64,000 nt of DNA from Mycolicibacter terrae (GTDB taxonomy: Bacteria > Actinomycetota > Actinomycetes > Mycobacteriales > Mycobacteriaceae), in contig NZ_AP022564.1 in the NCBI RefSeq assembly GCF_010727125.1, forward strand, positions 1,178,001 through 1,242,000. The letters run 5' to 3'. The position numbers and the translations under genes were made by a program. Of the stretch, positions 9,436 to 17,050 are shown in pieces. The notes under the pieces are model-generated. The model saw only the letters and a list, made by a program, of their open reading frames with translations, ran no database searches and had not been told where the DNA came from. Position 1 is the first letter of the stretch, and each line of letters starts with the position of its first letter.

Positions 9436-10506
9436 ATGGAAGGTTCGTCGCACACGTCGGCCGGCCCGCCGATGTTGCACGCCGCGATGGCGCGGCGGCT
9501 ATATCGCAGGTCGGTGGCGACCGGACAGATCAAACTGCCGGCTGTTCCGGGCATGCTCGAGGAGTACGTCAAGATGTGCGACACGGTGTTCGGTGGTTTG
9601 GGGGCGCCGTTCACCCCCGACCAACTGGAACTGCTGAGGGCGAACCTGCACAAGGAGTTGACGGCCGCCTTCGAGGCCTCGGCGCGGTCGAACATCATCA
9701 TCACCTATGACGCCCCGGTCGGCGAGGTGCTCAATTACGTGATCCGCGCCGAATGGCACTCGATCGCGGGAGCGTACGAGAGCTGGGTCGCCACCAGGGA
9801 ACCGCCGCTGTTCGGCACCGAACCCGATGCACGGGTCTGGTCACTGGCCGGCGAGGCCACCGATCCGCGGGCCTGCCGGGTGCTGGACATCGGTGCCGGG
9901 ACCGGACGCAACAGCCTGGCCCTGGCCCGGCGCGGGCACCCGGTGGACGCGGTCGAGATGACGCCGGCGTTCGCCGACAACATCCGCGCCGATGCCTACC
10001 GCGAGGCACTGGATATCCGCGTCATTCCCCGTGATGTCTTCGCCGCCGGTGAGGACCTGCGCAGCGACTACCAACTGATCGTGCTCTCGGAGGTCACGCC
10101 GGATTTCCGGATCGCCGAGCAGCTGCGAGACATGTTCGGCCTGGCCGCCCAGCGGCTGGCCCCGGGTGGGCGTCTGGTGTTCAACGTGTTCGTGGCTCGT
10201 GACGGCTATCTGCCCGACCCGGCCGCCCGGGAACTCAGCCAGCAGTGCTACAACATGTTCTTCACCCCCGACGAGATAGCCGATGCCGCAGCCGGATCGG
10301 GTCTGCAGCTGGTCGCCGACGATTCGGTGCACGACTACGAGAAGGCCCATCTGCCCGAGGGTGCCTGGCCACCCACCGGGTGGTACGCCGAGTGGACTCG
10401 CGGCCTTGATGTGTTCGATGTCGAACCGCAGGCCTGCCCGATCGACATGCGCTGGCTGGTTTACCGCAAGCCGGCCGAATCCGACGGGAATACGGTGACG
10501 CGATGA
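9436..10506 (+). CDS. SAM-dependent methyltransferase with N-terminal helical extension
   Basis: 356 residues. Residues about 1-145 form an extension with no motif I recognise, followed by a class I methyltransferase fold with motif I VLDIGAGTGRNSLALARRG and VDAVEMTPAFADNIR. The rest (VLSEVTPDFRIAEQLRDMF and LAPGGRLVFNVF) resembles small-molecule methyltransferases. Its stop overlaps the start of a Fe(II)/2-oxoglutarate dioxygenase-like gene by ATGA, so the two enzymes probably act on one substrate, which is unknown. It lies directly after a two-component system. Confidence 0.85.
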   Translation: MEGSSHTSAGPPMLHAAMARRLYRRSVATGQIKLPAVPGMLEEYVKMCDTVFGGLGAPFTPDQLELLRANLHKELTAAFEASARSNIIITYDAPVGEVLNYVIRAEWHSIAGAYESWVATREPPLFGTEPDARVWSLAGEATDPRACRVLDIGAGTGRNSLALARRGHPVDAVEMTPAFADNIRADAYREALDIRVIPRDVFAAGEDLRSDYQLIVLSEVTPDFRIAEQLRDMFGLAAQRLAPGGRLVFNVFVARDGYLPDPAARELSQQCYNMFFTPDEIADAAAGSGLQLVADDSVHDYEKAHLPEGAWPPTGWYAEWTRGLDVFDVEPQACPIDMRWLVYRKPAESDGNTVTR

Positions 10507-11435
10507 CCGGGTCCCTCACCGCGCATGACGCGCAGTGCCGCGACTTCTGGGCCGCGCTGTGTCCGCAGCTGTCGATCGACGGCGATGCCGACGCCCTGCC
10601 CGCGGCCGTCGGCGAGACCGACCCGCTGCTGGTGACCCTCAAACGCGAGGGCTACATCCGGGTGCCCGACGCTCTGCCGGAAGCGGCGGTCGCACCGATC
10701 CGCGACGCGGTGTCGACACTGTTCCGGCTGGGCATTCCGCTGCCGTTCGCGTTCGTCTACGACCAATTGTGGCTTGCGTTTCAGGGACTTTCGGCGTTTC
10801 TGACGGCGGTGCTCGGCGACGGTTATCGGGCGTTGCCCGACTTCTGGGTCTGGCACGTCAACCCCGACGACAACGCAACCGGTTGGGGGCCGCACCGCGA
10901 CCGGGTGATCCCGACATTGGATGCCGACAACTCGCCGCACACGCTGACGGTGTGGCTGCCGTTCACTGATGCCACCCCGCTCAACGGCTGCATGTACTTC
11001 CTGCCCGCCCATCTCGATGATCGGTTCCAGCAGCGGCGCTGGGACGGCGCCGACAACACCGTCGTCTACAACCCGCAGAACATCCGCGCGGTGCCGGCCA
11101 CCGCCGGCAGCGTGATGGCCTGGAATCAGGCGATCCTGCACTGGGGCGGGCGGGCCAGCCGGCTCGGGGACGCCCCGCGGATCAGTGCGGCGTTCGAATT
11201 CCAGCGTGCCGACCGGCCGGCGTTAAACAGTCCGCTGCTGGACCCGGGCCGGCTGCCGACATTCGGCGAACGGCTCGGGCTGATCGGCAAACAGGTGCTG
11301 CAGTACCGCCACATGTACCCGCTCGGCGACGACGTCGCCGCCATCGCCACCTCACTGGTGGAGCGCTTCATGCCGGGCACCGCCGTCGTACCGGTGGGGA
11401 ACTCGACGTCGGCGGGCATGGCCGCGGCGTTCTGA
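10503..11435 (+). CDS. phytanoyl-CoA dioxygenase (PhyH)-like Fe(II)/2-oxoglutarate oxygenase
   Basis: 310 residues. The iron-binding HxD appears as HRD in GWGPHRDRVIPT, the distal His is likely in AILHWGGRAS, and the 2-oxoglutarate Arg is probably in GDAPRISAAFEFQ. LTVWLPFTDATPLNGCMYFLP is the characteristic PhyH core. It is translationally coupled to the preceding methyltransferase. Family members hydroxylate acyl-CoAs, amino acids or natural products; nothing here fixes the substrate. Confidence 0.85.
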   Translation: MTGSLTAHDAQCRDFWAALCPQLSIDGDADALPAAVGETDPLLVTLKREGYIRVPDALPEAAVAPIRDAVSTLFRLGIPLPFAFVYDQLWLAFQGLSAFLTAVLGDGYRALPDFWVWHVNPDDNATGWGPHRDRVIPTLDADNSPHTLTVWLPFTDATPLNGCMYFLPAHLDDRFQQRRWDGADNTVVYNPQNIRAVPATAGSVMAWNQAILHWGGRASRLGDAPRISAAFEFQRADRPALNSPLLDPGRLPTFGERLGLIGKQVLQYRHMYPLGDDVAAIATSLVERFMPGTAVVPVGNSTSAGMAAAF

Positions 11436-11455
11436 TCGGTGCGTCAGGGCCGAAC

Positions 11456-12316
11456 TCACGGTTGCCGATAGCCCGGCGGGTTGACGGTGTCCACCCACAG
11501 ATCCACGCCCAGGTCGCTGCCGGGCACGCAGTCATAGACCGACAGGTCGGAGACGCCGGACTCCAACAGTACGTCCTCGCACAGCAGTGAGTTACCGGTA
11601 TAGGAGCCGGCCGGCCGGGTCACGATGGCGTAGGCGGCGTCGGCGTAGACATCGGGCGTGCGGGCCCGGGCCATCGCCTCGTCGCCGCCGAGCAGGTTCT
11701 GCACCGCGGCGGTGGCGATCAGGGTGCGCGGCCACAGGGTGTTGGACGCGATTCCGTGCGGACGCAGCTCTTCGGCCATACCCAGGGCGCACAGTGTCAT
11801 CCCGAATTTGGCCATCATGTAGGCGGTCGGCTTGAGCCACTTGGGTTCCAGCCGGATCGGCGGGGACAGGGTGAGGATGTGCGGGTTGTCCCGGCCGATC
11901 ATGTGCGGGATGCAGGCCTGCGACACCGCGTAGGTGCCGCGCACCTCGATTTCGTTCATCAGGTCGAAGCGTTTCAGCGGTACCTCGAGGATCGATCCGA
12001 GGTTGATCGCCGAGGCGTTGTTGACGCAGATGTCGATCCCGCCGAACCGCTCGACGGTCGCCGCGACGGCCTTTGTCACCGAGTCCCCGTCGCGGATGTC
12101 GCCGACGATCGGCAGCGCCTGCCCGCCGGCGTCCTCGATCTCGGCGGCCGCGGTGTAGACGGTGCCGTCCAGCTTTGGGTGGGGTTCGGCGGTTTTGGCG
12201 ATCAGCGCGATGTTGGCGCCGTCGGCGGCGGCCCGCTTGGCGATTGCCAGGCCGATGCCGCGGCTGGCACCCGAGATGAACATGGTCTTGCCGGAGAGGG
12301 GTCCTGTGTTGGCCAT
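11456..12316 (-). CDS. short-chain dehydrogenase/reductase (HSDL2-like)
   Basis: 286 residues from ATG 12316 (MANTGPLSGKTMFISGASRG). It has the NAD(P)-binding TGxxxGIG equivalent SGASRGIG, NNAS, and an active-site YxxxK in TAYMMAKFG. The usual catalytic Ser position falls in LTLSPPIRLEP. The pattern fits the HSDL2/SDR group, and from memory M. tuberculosis Rv3224, which lies beside sigH there. Here about 18 kb of catabolic and mobile DNA separates it from sigH. Confidence 0.88.
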   Translation of the reverse strand: MANTGPLSGKTMFISGASRGIGLAIAKRAAADGANIALIAKTAEPHPKLDGTVYTAAAEIEDAGGQALPIVGDIRDGDSVTKAVAATVERFGGIDICVNNASAINLGSILEVPLKRFDLMNEIEVRGTYAVSQACIPHMIGRDNPHILTLSPPIRLEPKWLKPTAYMMAKFGMTLCALGMAEELRPHGIASNTLWPRTLIATAAVQNLLGGDEAMARARTPDVYADAAYAIVTRPAGSYTGNSLLCEDVLLESGVSDLSVYDCVPGSDLGVDLWVDTVNPPGYRQP

Positions 12317-12367
12317 GCTGGTCACCCTATGCCGCCGACGCCGTCGCACATCGCCGGATGGTCAGGG

Positions 12368-12561
12368 TTAGAAGGGCGGGGGATCGTCGCGGGCCGCGCG
12401 GCGCTTCGCCGCAGCGGCGGCTTGGGCGTCGAGCCGGGCCTGGTTGTGGTTGCGCTCTCAGCGGATGCGGTCGGCCCGGTCCTGGGCGCGGGTTCGGACC
12501 CGGGTCGGCATCATCAGGCTGCGATCGCCACCCGACGCGGGGCTGGTCGATGTCATGGCGG
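12368..12561 (-). pseudogene. 13E12 / DUF222-HNH protein, C-terminal remnant
   Basis: The minus strand reads SGGDRSLMMPTRVRTRAQDR and continues to the ERNHNQARL...DDPPPF end typical of 13E12 family proteins. An in-frame TGA at 12458-12460 stands where the family normally has Arg, as expected from a CGA to TGA change. The segment stops at the 15-bp repeat that borders the IS481-type element. The HNH middle part of the gene is missing. Confidence 0.82.
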
Positions 12562-12576
12562 ACTGATCCTGTCGGA

Positions 12577-14008
12577 TGTCATCCCTCAAGACATCGGTGA
12601 CAGTTCTGTATCAGGACATCGGTGACACGATCGGGGTGTTTGGTGGTGACACTTCTGGCTTGTTTGAGCGGTGGCTGCCGTTAATGAACCCGTTGATCCT
12701 CGTGTCCGTCTCGCGATCGTGCAGTGGCCTGATGACGCGCCACGTGGAGCGGTGACGACGTTCTGTGTCGAGCATCAGATCTCCCGCAAGACGTTCTATG
12801 CGATCCGGGCCAGGACCCGCACCGACGGCGCGACCGCGGCCCTGGAGCCGCGCAGTCGACGCCCGAGGAACAGTCCGACCCAACTCAGCGACGAGACCAA
12901 GCAGCAAGCCTTGGGCGTTCGCGCTGCGCTGGAGTCGTGCGGCTTGGACCACGGGCCGATCAGCGTTTTCGACAAGATGCACGCCATCGGGCTCGAATCG
13001 GTGCCCTCGGTCGCCTCGCTGGCCCGGATCTTCCGCCAGGCCGGCGTGTCCAAAGCTGAGCCGAGGAAAAAGCCCCGCTCGGCCTGGCGGCGGTTCGTCT
13101 ATCCGGCGCCGAATGCGTGCTGGCAACTCGACGCCACCGGGTACGTGCTCACCCGTGGGCGTCAATGTGTGATCTTCCAACTCATCGATGACCACTCCCG
13201 CTACGCGGTCGCCTCCCACGCCGCCTGGGGTGAGACCTCCGAGGCAGCGATCGCGGTCTTTAACAAGGCCGTTGCCGCCCACGGTGTTCCCCAACGCCTG
13301 TTGTCGGACAATGGGATTGCGCTGAACCCGGCGCGGCGTGGATACCAGGGCCGGCTCGTCAAACACCTCTCCCGACTGGGCGTGGAGGCGATCACCGGCA
13401 AGCCATACAAGCCGACCACCCAGGGCAAAAATGAACGCTTCCATCAGACCTTGTTCCGCTACCTGGACAAACAACCGCTGGCGAGCACGCTGGCTGAGCT
13501 GCAGGCCCAGATCGACGCCTTCGACGACATCTACAACAACGAACGTCCTCATCAAGGGCTGCCTGGCCGCGTCACACCGCGCACCGCATGGGAGGCCACC
13601 CCGAAAGCCCAGGCCCCTCACCCCAAGACCGACCCGCCCTTGTTCGTCCGCGCTGCATCCAAGCGCTTCCAGCCGCAGCCACCACCACAAGACCTGCCCG
13701 CCGGCACTTACGTCACGACCCTGACCAGCGGTGGCGCATTCACCGTTGCCGGAGTCCGCTACCAAGTCGACGGCCGGCGCGGATTCGAACAGGTGTTGAT
13801 CCTCATCGCTGGCGACACGATCACCGTGACTGACCTCGACGGCGAAGTCCTCATCGAGCACACCCGACCCGCACCGGGAGTCCGATACGTCGGCAACGGA
13901 AGATCCCGAGGCCCCCGTCAAGACCGATGAAACGTCACCGATGTCCTGACACACCAACCGTCACCGATGTCCTGATACAGAACTGTCACCGATGTCCCGA
14001 GACATCAC
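12577..14008 (+). mobile_element. second IS481-type element, about 1.43 kb, inside 13E12 remnant
   Basis: Both ends carry GACATCGGTGACAGTTCTG in opposite orientation, followed by ATCAGGACATCGGTGAC, giving terminal inverted repeats of nearly 50 bp with internal iterations of ACATCGGTGAC. The body encodes one intact DDE transposase. A 15-bp sequence, ACTGATCCTGTCGGA, flanks both sides (12562-12576 and 14009-14023). That is longer than a normal IS481 duplication, so the exact ends are uncertain by several bases. The element lies between two halves of a decayed 13E12 gene. Confidence 0.8.
12671..13930 (+). CDS. IS481-type transposase (intact)
   Basis: 419 residues from a GTG start. An N-terminal helix-turn-helix (SRKTFYAIRAR) is followed by the rve integrase core with Asp in CWQLDATGYV, Asp in RLLSDNGIAL and Glu in TTQGKNERFHQTL, the complete DDE triad. 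A C-terminal region of about 110 residues, with a beta-rich segment, follows. The frame is open end to end, so this copy could be active. It lies centrally between the long inverted repeats. Confidence 0.92.
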   Translation: MAAVNEPVDPRVRLAIVQWPDDAPRGAVTTFCVEHQISRKTFYAIRARTRTDGATAALEPRSRRPRNSPTQLSDETKQQALGVRAALESCGLDHGPISVFDKMHAIGLESVPSVASLARIFRQAGVSKAEPRKKPRSAWRRFVYPAPNACWQLDATGYVLTRGRQCVIFQLIDDHSRYAVASHAAWGETSEAAIAVFNKAVAAHGVPQRLLSDNGIALNPARRGYQGRLVKHLSRLGVEAITGKPYKPTTQGKNERFHQTLFRYLDKQPLASTLAELQAQIDAFDDIYNNERPHQGLPGRVTPRTAWEATPKAQAPHPKTDPPLFVRAASKRFQPQPPPQDLPAGTYVTTLTSGGAFTVAGVRYQVDGRRGFEQVLILIAGDTITVTDLDGEVLIEHTRPAPGVRYVGNGRSRGPRQDR

Positions 14009-14049
14009 ACTGATCCTGTCGGACCCCCTTATACAATCGAACCTATGTT

Positions 14050-14470
14050 CGATCCCGACCCTGCCGCGGTTGGATCTGATCCGTGGTCTGATGTGGCGGG
14101 TCTCATCGATGCTGCGGGCTTCGCGGGCCGCGGCCGGCTCCAAGACCTGCACCCAGTAGTCGACCGCCTCGACGATGCGACTGCGCGACCATGTGCCCCA
14201 CCTCGGCGCATTGCGCTCCAACCAGCGATCCAGCCGTGGAATGGCGCCGGGATCGAGCATCACCTCGCTGCGATGCACCACGGCCGAGACCAGCTGGAAA
14301 TCCACCACCCCGGCGGCGAACAAGGCGCCGAAGCGGGGCAGTCGGTCGGCCAGGGCCAGACCTATCCGCAACTGCCCGGCCGCCCGGCCCCGGCTGATGC
14401 CCTGCGCCGCAGCGATCTCGGCGGCCACCGCCTTTCCAGCCGTCGACCGCTCAAATCTCCCGCCGGGCCC
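14050..14470 (-). pseudogene. 13E12 / DUF222 protein, N-terminal-half remnant
   Basis: The minus strand reads RFERSTAGKAVAAEIAAAQG and on through ISRGRAAGQLRIGLALADRL, GVVDFQLVSAVVHRSEVM and LERNAPRWGTWSRSRIVEAV, the DUF222 domain of the 13E12 repeat family. The true N-terminus is missing, and similarity is lost near 14090, where the DNA runs into the IS border. Together with the 12368-12561 piece it represents a deleted and IS-disrupted gene. Confidence 0.8.
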
Positions 14471-14554
14471 GACAGGATCAGTCCGACAGGATCAGTCCGA
14501 CCGAACCTGGGCGGGCCGACTCGCGAAGATTGATGAATTAGATATATCAATGAA

Positions 14555-14572
14555 TGAAATACAAGTATTTCA
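14555..14572. promoter_or_regulatory. perfect palindrome, probable operator of pcaDIJ
   Basis: TGAAATACAAGTATTTCA is a perfect 8-bp inverted repeat with a 2-base centre, inside an unusually AT-rich patch (about 14525-14600). It overlaps the expected -35 position of a promoter whose -10 is TACTGT (14592-14597). The GTG of pcaD at 14604 is then at or near +1, so the transcript would be leaderless. ATATCAAT repeats flank the palindrome. The regulator is not identified; candidates are the LAL or CatR proteins of the island, or an unlinked IclR/TetR protein. Confidence 0.6.
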
Positions 14573-14603
14573 GAATATCAATACTGGTCATTACTGTTGA
14601 AAC

Positions 14604-15413
14604 GTGACGACTTCCGCCGACATCGCCAGCGGTCAGCCCATGCGCGATCCCGTCGCGGTGCACGCCGTTATCACCGGCCGCGAAGGCGGCCCGGTCGTTG
14701 TGCTGTCCAACTCGCTGGGATCCACCCACCGGATGTGGGACGCCCAGATCGGCGCGCTGGCGGATCGGTTCCAGGTGGTGCGCTACGACACTCGTGGGCA
14801 CGGCCACTCCCCGGTTCCAGGCGGGCCGTACACCATCGACGACCTGGCCGACGACGTGATCGCACTGCTCGACCGGCTCGGTGTCGAGCGGGCACACCTG
14901 GTCGGACTCTCGCTGGGCGGGATGACCGCGATGCGAGTCGCGGCCCGCAACCCCGAGCGGGTCGACCGGCTGGCCGTGTTGTGCACGGCAGCGCATCTGC
15001 CACCGGCCACCGCCTGGGAGGAACGGGCCGCGATGGTCCGCGCTCAAGGTGCCGGCGCGGTCGCCGCCGCGGTGGTTCAGCGGTGGTACACCCCGCAATA
15101 CCTTGCGGCGCACCCCGGCGTGCGTGCCGAGAGCGAAGCGATGGTCGCGGCAACACCCGCGCAGGGCTACGCCGGCTGCTGCGAGGCGATCGCCGCCCTG
15201 GACGTCCGCGGCGACCTGGCGGCGATCACCGCCCCGACCCTGGCGATTGCCGGTGCCGACGACCCCGCCACCCCGCCGGCCAAGCTCGACGAGATCGCCG
15301 CCGGCGTCAAACACGGTCGGCTGCTGGTCGTTTCGCACGCTGCGCACCTGGCCAACGCCGAGCAACCCGAGGTCATCACGCCCGCCCTCATCGAACACCT
15401 GGAGCAACCGTGA
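14604..15413 (+). CDS. pcaD: 3-oxoadipate enol-lactonase
   Basis: 269 residues, alpha/beta-hydrolase fold. The nucleophile elbow is GLSLGG (Ser103) and the oxyanion region SNSLGSTHRMWDAQ is typical of PcaD. GAAHLAN-type HAAHLANAEQPE holds the catalytic His. It hydrolyses 3-oxoadipate enol-lactone to 3-oxoadipate, linking the cat branch to the CoA transferase encoded next. The GTG start lies 6 bases after a -10-like TACTGT. Context (pcaIJ, benABCD, catBAC) makes this role much more likely than another hydrolase. Confidence 0.9.
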   Translation: MTTSADIASGQPMRDPVAVHAVITGREGGPVVVLSNSLGSTHRMWDAQIGALADRFQVVRYDTRGHGHSPVPGGPYTIDDLADDVIALLDRLGVERAHLVGLSLGGMTAMRVAARNPERVDRLAVLCTAAHLPPATAWEERAAMVRAQGAGAVAAAVVQRWYTPQYLAAHPGVRAESEAMVAATPAQGYAGCCEAIAALDVRGDLAAITAPTLAIAGADDPATPPAKLDEIAAGVKHGRLLVVSHAAHLANAEQPEVITPALIEHLEQP

Positions 15414-15462
15414 GACGCGCCGCCGAGGATGCGGAGCGCAGCGACGAGGAGGAGAGGCGCAC

Positions 15463-16245
15463 ATGGCACTGAACAAAGTGGTCGAATCGGCCGCCGCGGC
15501 GGTCGCCGACATACCCGACCGTTCGAGCCTGGCCGTAGGCGGCTTCGGGCTGGCCGGTATCCCGTGGTTTCTCATCGAGGCCCTGCTGGAGCAGGGCGCC
15601 ACCGACCTGACCATCGTGTCCAACAACTGCGGGGTCGACGGCGCCGGGCTGGGGCTGCTGCTCGACGCGCGGCGGATCAGCCGGGTCATCGCCTCTTATG
15701 TCGGGGAGAACAAGGAATTCGCCCGCCAGTACCTCAGCGGTGAACTGACCGTCGAGCTCACCCCCCAGGGCACCCTGGCCGAACGGATGCGCGCCGGCGG
15801 CAGCGGAATCGGCGCCTTCTTCACCCCCACCGGGGTCGGGACCGCCGTCGCCGACGGGGGACTGCCCTGGCGGTATCACCCCGACGGCAGCATCGCCATC
15901 GCCTCACCGCCCAAAGAGGTACGCAACTTCCGCGGCACCGACATGGTGCTCGAGGAGGGTATCGTCACCGACTATGCGCTGGTGCGCGCAGCGGTCGCCG
16001 ATAAGGCCGGCAACTGTCAATTCCATGCTGCGGCACGCAATTTCAACCCCCCGGCGGCAATGTCTGGACGGACCACCATCGTCGAAGCCGAGCGGGTCGT
16101 CGAGGTCGGGGAACTTCACCCCGATGCGGTTCACCTGCCGGGAATCTTCGTCAAGCGAATCCTGGCACTCACTCCGGAGCAGGCCGCGCGCAAGGACATC
16201 GAGAAGCGCACCACCAGGCCCCGAGGACAGGAGGCGACGCGATGA
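15463..16245 (+). CDS. pcaI: 3-oxoadipate CoA-transferase subunit A
   Basis: 260 residues from ATG 15463, preceded by GAGGAGGAGAGG. It has the family-I CoA-transferase alpha signature: [16 protein letters not shown] near the N-terminus and [17 protein letters not shown]. It is coupled to the beta subunit by ATGA. The family includes succinyl-CoA:acetoacetate transferases, but its place after pcaD and within a catechol pathway supports 3-oxoadipate as acceptor. Reaction: succinyl-CoA + 3-oxoadipate to 3-oxoadipyl-CoA + succinate. Confidence 0.87.
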   Translation: MALNKVVESAAAAVADIPDRSSLAVGGFGLAGIPWFLIEALLEQGATDLTIVSNNCGVDGAGLGLLLDARRISRVIASYVGENKEFARQYLSGELTVELTPQGTLAERMRAGGSGIGAFFTPTGVGTAVADGGLPWRYHPDGSIAIASPPKEVRNFRGTDMVLEEGIVTDYALVRAAVADKAGNCQFHAAARNFNPPAAMSGRTTIVEAERVVEVGELHPDAVHLPGIFVKRILALTPEQAARKDIEKRTTRPRGQEATR

Positions 16246-16907
16246 GCTGGACCCGCGACCAGATGGCCGCCAGAGCGGCCCGGGAACTGCACGACGGTGA
16301 CTACGTCAACCTCGGCATCGGTCTGCCCACACTGATTCCCGGTCACCTGCCCGACGACTCCAGCATCACGCTGCACGCCGAGAACGGCATCCTCGGCGTC
16401 GGGCCTTTCCCCTACGACCACGAAGTCGACCCGGATCTGATCAACGCCGGAAAGCAGACCGTCACGGTGTTGCCCGGGGCATCGTATTTCGACTCCGCGA
16501 CCAGCTTCGCGATGATCCGCGGCGGCCATGTCGATGTGGCCGTGCTGGGCGGCATGCAGGTAGCGACCAACGGTGACCTGGCCAACTGGATGGTGCCGGG
16601 CGCCATGGTCAAGGGCATGGGCGGTGCGATGGATCTGGTCAGCGGCGTGCGCCGGGTGATCGTGCTGATGGATCACAGCACCAAGGCCGGCGCCGCCAAG
16701 CTGGTCGCCGCCTGCGATCTGCCGCTGACCGGCCGCGGCGTGGTCAGCCGGGTGATCACCGACCTCGGGGTGCTCGACGTCGTCGGGGACGGTTTCGCCT
16801 TGGTGGAATTGGCTCCCGGGGTCAGCTATGACGAGGTGGTCGCGAAAACCGGGGCGCCGGTGCTTGATCGACGGGCAGTTGGGCAACCGGCCGGCGTCGT
16901 AGGTTGA
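16242..16907 (+). CDS. pcaJ: 3-oxoadipate CoA-transferase subunit B
   Basis: 221 residues. The catalytic Glu47 is in [15 protein letters not shown], followed by ILPG-type [14 protein letters not shown] and [14 protein letters not shown], all standard for the beta subunit. ATGA overlaps pcaI. It ends the pcaD-pcaI-pcaJ unit; a thiolase (pcaF) for the last step is not in the window. A GC-rich hairpin near 17001-17030 lies between this gene and the convergent regulator. Confidence 0.88.
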   Translation: MSWTRDQMAARAARELHDGDYVNLGIGLPTLIPGHLPDDSSITLHAENGILGVGPFPYDHEVDPDLINAGKQTVTVLPGASYFDSATSFAMIRGGHVDVAVLGGMQVATNGDLANWMVPGAMVKGMGGAMDLVSGVRRVIVLMDHSTKAGAAKLVAACDLPLTGRGVVSRVITDLGVLDVVGDGFALVELAPGVSYDEVVAKTGAPVLDRRAVGQPAGVVG

Positions 16908-17014
16908 TCCCTGGCGATAGGGGTCGATCTGAACGCGTCGGGGCTGCTCACGGAGCTGTCGGGGTCAGCGCGTGAGGATCGGCTGTACCACGCGTGTCGG
17001 GCGGCGGCCTCCCC

Positions 17015-17029
17015 GCGGCGCAACGCCGC
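17015..17029. terminator. possible hairpin terminator between pcaJ and convergent regulator
   Basis: GCGGCG CAA CGCCGC forms a 6-bp stem with a 3-base loop, within a larger GC-rich self-complementary stretch (17001-17031). It separates two converging genes. There is no T-run, which is common in mycobacteria, so the call rests on position and stem only. Confidence 0.35.
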
Positions 17030-17050
17030 CGGGTCTGCGGGACGGTAGTT

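Noticed and set aside
13961..14428. An intact 155-residue DUF222 gene
   Set aside because: The last residues come from the IS border and the N-terminus is missing; it is a fragment.
14045..14533. A + strand protein starting MFDPDPAAVG
   Set aside because: The start resembles 13E12 proteins, but after about 15 residues it is the antisense of the DUF222 remnant; at most a scrap from an inversion.
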